Shown in pieces: positions 57,499 through 64,000 of a stretch of DNA of 64,000 bases (positions are counted from its first letter, which is position 1; each line of letters begins with the position of its first letter). Source of the DNA: Ipomoea triloba (lineage: Eukaryota; Streptophyta; Magnoliopsida; Solanales; Convolvulaceae); NCBI RefSeq assembly GCF_003576645.1, contig NC_044919.1, positions 24,709,483 to 24,773,482 of the forward strand, read 5' to 3'. Both the position numbers and the translations under genes were made by a program. The notes beneath the pieces were generated by a model. That model did no database searches. It saw only the letters and a program-made list of their open reading frames with translations, and was not told the origin of the DNA.

Positions 57499-58043
57499 TA
57501 GGGGTGTTAGCGAACAGAGCTTTCGACAAACTACTCGTGTTTGTGCTCGGTAAGCGTTCGTTTATGTTCGTTTATTAAGTTAAACAAACATTAACAAACA
57601 AAATTTAGAGATCGGTTCATAAACGAACATAGTCTAAACAATGGTAAGCTCGTTTGCTAAGAGATCGTGAACAAGCTCGTTTGTGGTCGATTAATAATGT
57701 TTACGAACAAGCTCGTTTAGTGTTTGTTTAATAATGATAGCGAACAAGCTCATTAATAATGTTCGCGAACATGTTCACACACACACACATAATGTTCGAA
57801 CGAATTGTGATCATGAACATATGCAGGTGTTTGGTTATTCATTATTCATGAACGTGATTGTTAACGAACATGTGTGTGAACTTGTTCGTTAACGAAGACG
57901 TTCGTGAACATTAACAAACACTAATGAACGCTTAACAAACGAACACGATTTTCAAAAATCTCAATAAACAAACACTAACAGTCCATAATCCTTTACAAAC
58001 GAACACCCTATGTTCGTTTATGTTTGGTTCATTAACGGCCCTA
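57499..58043. mobile_element. hAT-type MITE (TAGGGGTG)
   Basis: Ends TAGGGGTGTTAGCGAAC and, inverted, TAGGGCCGTTAATGAACC, between perfect 8-bp duplications GCCTCTGT (57491-57498 and 58044-58051). The inside is built of GTTCGTTTATG and AACAAGCTCGTTT repeats on both strands. 545 bp. Confidence 0.9.
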
Positions 58044-58166
58044 GCCTCTGTTGATTATTTTGTGATACTCCAGATAATTTGGTATGTAGTTGTTTTATTT
58101 ATTTATTTTTGTTAACATTGCTACGCTTCCATGTTTTTCACCATTTGCTTCTTTTTGTTTTTTCAG

Positions 58167-58505
58167 AAATTGTTGTTGTCTGGGTCTTTCACTTCTCTTA
58201 CTGATACCGTTAAGTATGAGTTCTACCTTCATTTGGAAACGAAGATGATGCATATGAAGTGACGTGATGGCAAGAACAAGGTTGATTGTGGAGTGTATCT
58301 TATTCGCCACATGGAGAGTTACGCTGGAGAAGTGGTAGCTACATGGGATTGTGGTCTCGTTATGAGTGACCAAGCTACGTTGGATCGCTTACGCTTGCAC
58401 TACATGAATGAGATATGCACGGAAAATATAAATTCTCACCGTACCAGCAACGTAGCACGTGCATTACGATTCCTTTCATCTCCTTTGGCTACCCGAAAAA
58501 AGTGA
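58167..58505 (+). pseudogene. Ulp1-type (C48) cysteine protease fragment
   Basis: An exon-like piece after a TTTTTTCAG acceptor (58158-58166) reads YEFYLHLETKMMHM, TGA (58260-58262, where Trp is usual), then NKVDCGVYLIRHMESY. The Cys in DCGVYLIRHME corresponds to the catalytic Cys of the Ulp1 SUMO-protease domain. About 60 more codons follow to a stop at 58503. The His and Asp of the triad would lie upstream and are not recognisable. Such fragments often travel within plant MULE or CACTA elements; no such ends were found here. Confidence 0.7.
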
Positions 58506-58605
58506 TTTAGATTGGTGGTTGTTGCTTATGACTTCATAATCCTCTATAATATATTAGTCCTCATCTGAAAGTGTAAGCTAGACAATTATATCATGCAATT
58601 ATGTT

Positions 58606-58915
58606 AAAAGGAAAATTACATATTTCGTCCCTAAGTTATAGAAAATTTGTATGAATTCATCTCTAAGTGTTGGTCATACTCATTTTTTGTCCCTAAGTTA
58701 TGATTGATGAAATTTTCATCCCTTTAGTAATAAAACATTAGGAATGAAATTTGTAATTTTAGTATAACTCAAGGATAAAAAGAGTGAGCACGAAAGGACG
58801 AAAAGTGCAACGACAATGATAACTTAAGGACGAAAAGTGAGCATGACTAACACTCATAGACGAATTCTAAAATTACCCTATAACTTAAGGACAAAAAGTG
58901 CAACTTTCCCTTATG
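58606..58915. mobile_element. TIR element, MULE-like
   Basis: AAGGAAAATTACATATTTCG with CCCTAAGTTATAG on the left is the inverse of CTATAACTTAAGGACAAAAAG and CAACTTTCCCTT on the right. The candidate 9-bp duplication is too poor (TATGTTAAA / TATGTCAAT) to rely on. Confidence 0.55.
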
Positions 58916-59091
58916 TCAATAAATAATTATTATTTTAGTACATTAATTTTGGTCAGTTAATACCTGGAATTAATTCCTTAATTATAATAATATTATACCT
59001 TAGTTTACACACACAGAGAAATAATTCCTTAATTCACCGCACGAAGTACGTACACAATAAAGTATTAAAAATAAGAGTTTTTTTTTTTTTT

Positions 59092-59312
59092 TTTCAAAAT
59101 GGCTCCTTGACTATTGCTCATTCTCAATTTTGAATTTCAACTTTCAATTGCACCAAATGTGGTCCATCGACTATCAAAAACTCACAATTCAGTTCTCCGT
59201 TAGGTATTTTGTTTACTCAGTGTTAAAATAGAGGGCATTTTGGTCCGTTCATCTATTTTTTGCCTAATACACTCAGCAATAGTCGATCGACCATTTTGGG
59301 AAAAACTATTTC
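59092..59312. mobile_element. Small foldback MITE
   Basis: TTCAAAATGGCTCCTTGACTATTGCT on the left pairs with AGCAATAGTCGATCGACCATTTTGGG on the right. Related in wording to 42700-43332. Confidence 0.6.
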
Positions 59313-59359
59313 ATTTATTTCATTTTTGTTTATTTTCATTTTTATGTTTATACTCTATC

Positions 59360-59930
<571 letters not shown>

Positions 59931-60742
59931 AGGATCGCATTCAAATGCGTACTGGCCGCCCAGGAGAGAAATGCGGACGAATCACAGCGTGCCACGTGTC
60001 CGGAATGTAGTTGCACCTAACGTTATAACTAGCTGCACGTTATGTTATAACTAGGTGCACATAGGTGCACCTAGGTGCATAAATGTTAACAAGGTAAATT
60101 ACTTGCACCTGCAAGTGAAAATAGGTGCACACGTGCAAGTAAAATGTATTACAAGTGCAAGTAAATTATACAATGAGCATCAATACTAAGTGCACCTAAT
60201 GTTATAACTAGGTGCACCTATTGCTATAACTAGGTGCACATAGGTTGCAACCAGGTGCATGAATGTTAACAAAGTAAATTACTTGCACAAGTGCAAGTAA
60301 AATGTATTGCAGATGCAAGTAAAATGTATTAAAGGTGTAAGTGAATTGTACAGTGAGCATCAATACTAAGTGCACCTAATGTTATAACTAGGTGCACCTA
60401 GGTTGCACCCAGGTGCATGAATATTAACAAAGTAAATTACTTGCATTTGTAAGTGAAAATATTTGCGAAAATAGGTGCATGAATATTAATAAGGTAAATT
60501 ACTTGCACTTGTAAGTGAAAATATGTGCGAAAATAGGTGCACTTGTAAGTGAAATTAGGTGCATTTTTAAGTGAAACTAGGTGCACTTGTAAGTGAAACT
60601 AGGTGCACCAAAGTTCCAGTTATTTACGAAAATGCCACCGCGTCATTTTTTTAAAATTGCATCTGATTCATTGATCTGGACACGTGGACGGCTGTGGAGC
60701 GTTCTCATTTCCTACCTGGGCGAGAGTTCGCACGAGAGTGCA

Positions 60743-60746
<4 letters not shown>
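59931..60746. repeat. (TA)n-bounded array element, locus D
   Basis: Begins GGATCGCATTCAAATGCG, a small hairpin, and ends TTCGCACGAGAGTGCAACCC, another small hairpin, against TA repeats on both sides. The array 60010-60605 uses AGGTGCACYTWGTWAGTGAAA-like and GTGCACCTAATGTTATAACT units of about 22-24 bp. It is followed by AAAATGCCACCGCG (60630-60643), the counterpart of the module in loci A-C, and TTGATCTGGACACGTGG. Confidence 0.75.

Positions 60747-60789
<43 letters not shown>
60747..60789. repeat. (TA)n microsatellite
   Basis: TA tract shared as border by locus D and the next element. Confidence 0.95.
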
Positions 60790-60794
<5 letters not shown>

Positions 60795-61153
60795 GAAAAG
60801 TTCAATAGACAATCAATCACTATGTATCACAATAAATATTATTTTTATTGTTGAAAATAACTTTTGTTTATATGCATTGGTTAAAAAGTTTCACTTTCAA
60901 ATTTAAGTTTATTAATATTTATATATAAAATGCAAACAAACTTCAAAATGGCAAGAACTTGTAATTGTGTTAATTACACGTCTAACATTCCACTTTTGCA
61001 CTTTACATTCCAGTCTAACATTTTTCCTACATTTTGCACACTTTGAGTGTCTAAACTGGAAAAAAATAATACTCCGTAATACTAGTTTCAATGATAAAAA
61101 TAATATTTTTTGTGATACATAGTGATCGATTATCTATTGAACTCTTAGTATGA
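60790..61153. mobile_element. TIR element set between two (TA)n tracts
   Basis: GAAAAGTTCAATAGACAATC...CACTATGTATCACAATAAAT on the left is the inverse, over about 65 bp with a few changes, of the right end (61085-61148). TA repeats adjoin both ends, so any TA target duplication is hidden. Confidence 0.75.
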
Positions 61154-61177
61154 TATATATATATATATATATATATA

Positions 61178-61211
<34 letters not shown>

Positions 61212-61335
61212 TAGGTTTTAAAAGAGTTATAATGCAAGAGGATACAAGAATACACGCACACGCACACGCGTGCACACACACACACGCGTGCACACACACA
61301 CACACACGCGTGCACACACACACACACATGTGTGC

Positions 61336-61377
<42 letters not shown>

Positions 61378-61470
61378 CTATATATATTTATACATATGTA
61401 TATGTATATGTATATATGTGTATATGTATATGTATATATATACATATCTATATATATGTATATATATATT
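61154..61470. repeat. Compound (TA)n/(TG)n/(CA)n array
   Basis: TA 61154-61178, TG 61181-61207, a 45-bp unique gap, then CA with three ACGCGTGCACAC insertions (61253-61328), TG 61331-61350, and TA with TG interruptions to 61470. The long alternating purine/pyrimidine run is of the kind that can adopt Z-DNA or fold CA against TG. Confidence 0.9.
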
Positions 61471-63110
61471 GTTAGGAATAAAATTGTAATAGTTTTGATG
61501 AGCCAATTTGTATTTTAGAAATTCCCTATTTTAGTTTTAGAGTGTAGAGAGTTGACATGGAAGACAAGTCATGACATTAGATTGGTTCGAATTATTATTT
61601 TATAGAGTCTTTTATGTCATGAGACTTGTAACTCGTTTGCTTCCACGATACACATGAGTATATGCGATTCAATGGACAAGACCAAGGTTATCTATGTTAG
61701 AAGGCGTAAGTTTGAATCCTATGATGAACATTTTAGCCTTTGAAGACCAAGGAGTGGAGCTAGTTTGCCACGATCCAACTCCAAAGAGGAAGTCAATATT
61801 TTGGTCTATGGAGGAACCTATGTCAAAGGCGGAGGAAGCTTGAATACACTATCTCTACACCATACGACGCTACACAAGGCAATGAAGGAACATATATACT
61901 ATCCTGGTGAATATTACTATCCTGGTGAATATAACTAATGAGTTGAAACATATATACTATCCTGGTGAATATTACTATCCTGGTGAATATAACTAATGAG
62001 TTGATACAAAGCTGATACAAAGCATTGATTAAAAACTTGAGCATACTACCTACTGGTCCAGTGTTTGAATCCCATTAGTAACATTTTAGTCTCTATAGAC
62101 TAAGCTTTGAATCCCATTAGTAACACTTTAGTCTCTATAGACTAAGTTTGGGAGCTACTTTGCACGGTCTAATTTTTGGAGAACAAGTCAATAAGTCAAG
62201 GGAGCTACTTATGGAGGAACTCTTGGTCAATGGAGCTACTTGGAGAGTAACTTTTGTTGACCTTGGCAAAGACTTTGAGCCCGTGACCCATACTACATCT
62301 ATACATGCGTAAAGAGCTAAATAGAGCATGTTATGGAGCAACTTGAAGTGGAACTTACACTTAGTCATTTTTTTAAGTTCCATATACATTTTGAAGGTCC
62401 AGTACGTGAAGCCATGAACCAGGAGAAATTTGAAGATGGTGATTTTCTGAAGATCATTGTTTATACTCAAGCAAGAATCACCCGGAAAATATTTCGAAAG
62501 ATCAACTTGCCAAAATCAAATCAAGAATACAACAAAGTCAAAAATATCAAGCTCTGATGGATTCAAAGTCCACAATATCAGGCTGTCAAGGCAACAAGTC
62601 AAAAATTGGAGGCTAGAAGTTTCAAAGATCATCTAGCCGAAATTGAAGACTTTAGTGAGCAATTTGCAGAAGGTATTAAATGTGCAGATCAAATTGGAGA
62701 TTTTATCAGATCAAATTGGCAAGTTATCATATCAACGATATGGTCATTAAATGAGGAGGTATGTCCATCAGATCAATTGGTATGACCAATCAGATCAAGT
62801 GAATGTTTAAAATTTGAATGTTCATAATGGGCAAATAATTCTTTGAATTATAAAAAGCCCAAGATGACTTGAAGACAAGCACGGACAATAGAGGCATTAC
62901 GGTTGCATCGGATTTACATCGAAAAATACAAAGTGTTGAGATATTGAGCTATACACGAGAGAAATTCAAGTCTTAGAAAAGAAATCTTTATTTCTTTCAA
63001 CATGGTTATAGTGAAATATAGTGGAAGATGTGAAATTGGTAAGGTTATATAATTCCTGAAATGCATGAATTATATATAGTGGCATTAAAATTGATTACAT
63101 AAAAAGTATA
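61471..63110. other. Possible solo LTR or unknown repeat
   Basis: Begins TGTTAGGAATAAAATTG (61470) and at 63002 reads TTATTTCTTTCAACA, so a TG...CA unit of about 1.5 kb is conceivable. No matching 5-bp duplication was found. It contains a 58-bp tandem duplication (61890-61947 / 61948-62005) and a 42-bp one (about 62064-62105 / 62107-62148). Short open frames such as 62333-62557 show no domain. Confidence 0.3.
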
Positions 63111-63119
63111 TTAGGAAAA

Positions 63120-63120
<1 letters not shown>

Positions 63121-63155
<35 letters not shown>
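63121..63155. repeat. (TA)n microsatellite
   Basis: Left border of locus E. Confidence 0.95.
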
Positions 63156-63161
<6 letters not shown>

Positions 63162-63922
63162 TTATTTATTTATATACAAAGGATCATGTGAAACAATTTC
63201 CGTAGGTGAGAAATATGATGAAATTATATTCGTAGATTGAGTCCAAATCAAGGGTCCAAATTGGAGATTTAAAAAAGAAACGAGGTGGCATTATTGTAAT
63301 TTTGTGTAAGTAAGTTTTTTTTTTGCCTTCGAGTGCACATTTTTCTTTCTCCAATGCACATTTTTATGCCATACAGTGCACATTGTTCATTCTTCCAGTG
63401 CACATTGTTATGCCATACAGTGCATATTGTTCCTTCCTCTAGTGCACATTGTTATGCCAAACAGTGCATATTTTTCCTTCTTCTAGAGCACATTTTTATG
63501 CCATACAATTTTCTTTCTTCCAGTACACATTTTTATGCCATACATTGCACATTATTGTGTCTTTCAGGGTTTTTTTTCTATAAAATTGTATATGGCGAAT
63601 TTTTTTTAAAAGATCAATTAACCTTGATCACTAATTACTAATTTGAGTTGAATATTATTTGTTTGTTTATTATTTATGGTCGTTTATGATATGTGTTGAA
63701 AATCCTATATTAAATTTAATTTTCAATAATTGTTTCACATCTTTGTGCCTCCAGTGCGCATTTTTTTTTTCCTTCTAGTGCACATTTTTCCTTCTTCCAG
63801 TGCATATTTTTATGCCTTACAGTGCACATTGTTGAAGTTCGTAGGTAACAATTTTTTTTTTATATCAAGGGCTGGGATTTTATCTCACTTCTCACCTACA
63901 ACTTTTATCTCACCCGAACCCG

Positions 63923-63926
<4 letters not shown>
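63156..63926. repeat. (TA)n-bounded array element, locus E
   Basis: Arrays at 63325-63560 and 63745-63830 use CAGTGCACATTKTTATGCCA units of about 24 bp, like the GAGTGCACATTTTT block of locus A. A tail TATCAAGGGCTGGGATTTTATC (63875-63896) resembles the ATCAAGGGCTGAGATTAAAC tail of locus B. TA repeats adjoin both sides. Confidence 0.7.

Positions 63927-63994
<68 letters not shown>
63927..63994. repeat. (TA)n microsatellite at the window end
   Basis: Right border of locus E. It continues nearly to the last base. Confidence 0.95.
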
Positions 63995-63997
<3 letters not shown>

Positions 63998-64000
63998 AGA

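Noticed and set aside
62333..62557. 74-codon frame beginning MEQLEVELTLSHFF
   Set aside because: No known motif and low-complexity surroundings with duplications. Kept as part of the unknown region 61471-63110.

Overview
This is nuclear DNA from a flowering plant, almost certainly a eudicot. It is AT-rich, with introns bounded by GT/AG, a plant type-B response regulator, a COBRA-like wall protein, and many plant transposon families (Ty1-copia, plant L1-type LINE, hAT, MULE, PIF/Harbinger, Stowaway, Helitron). An asterid such as Ipomoea would fit, but that is an impression and the sequence alone does not prove it. There is no sign of bacterial, organellar or viral origin.

Only three host genes can be supported. 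A complete six-exon type-B ARR cytokinin-response transcription factor lies on + (6953-10522, 662 aa). A complete two-exon COBRA-like GPI-anchored protein lies on - (19020-21451, 656 aa). A tRNA-Arg(UCU) gene lies on - (37963-38035). An Ulp1-type protease fragment at about 58167-58505 is a broken relic.

Layout. 1-2332: (TA)n-bounded arrays of short degenerate repeats. 4003-6365: a MULE-type element, a tandem duplication and minisatellites reaching the ARR promoter. 6678-10900: ARR gene with two TRIM-like LTR copies in its introns. 11119-13905: nested and tandem small DNA transposons. 14151-18548: a full-length copia element with identical LTRs. 19020-21530: COBL gene. 21530-25000: MITEs. 25118-27015: a 1.9-kb near-perfect foldback carrying a MULE/FAR1-like coding fragment. 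27835-45090: a Helitron-rich belt with hAT, Stowaway, Harbinger and SINE copies and the tRNA. 45100-48120: a decayed copia-like element. 49024-50731: a hAT MITE and another (TA)n-bounded array. 50935-55858: a LINE with an 18-bp target duplication. 56560-58505: a decayed coding region split by a hAT element. 58600-64000: MITEs, very long (TA)n tracts including a 281-N gap, and two more (TA)n-bounded arrays.

The two protein genes do not form a pathway. The most unusual content is (1) the foldback, laid out like a natural silencing hairpin made from part of a Mutator-like gene, and (2) a recurring element family at five or more places: an array of degenerate 20-28-bp repeats (GCACCTTAAG or GTGCAC cores) beside a conserved GACCAAATTGCCACCRC module, bounded on both sides by (TA)n. 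Boundaries marked with target-site duplications were read directly from the sequence. Family names rest on termini and TSD length, without any database search.
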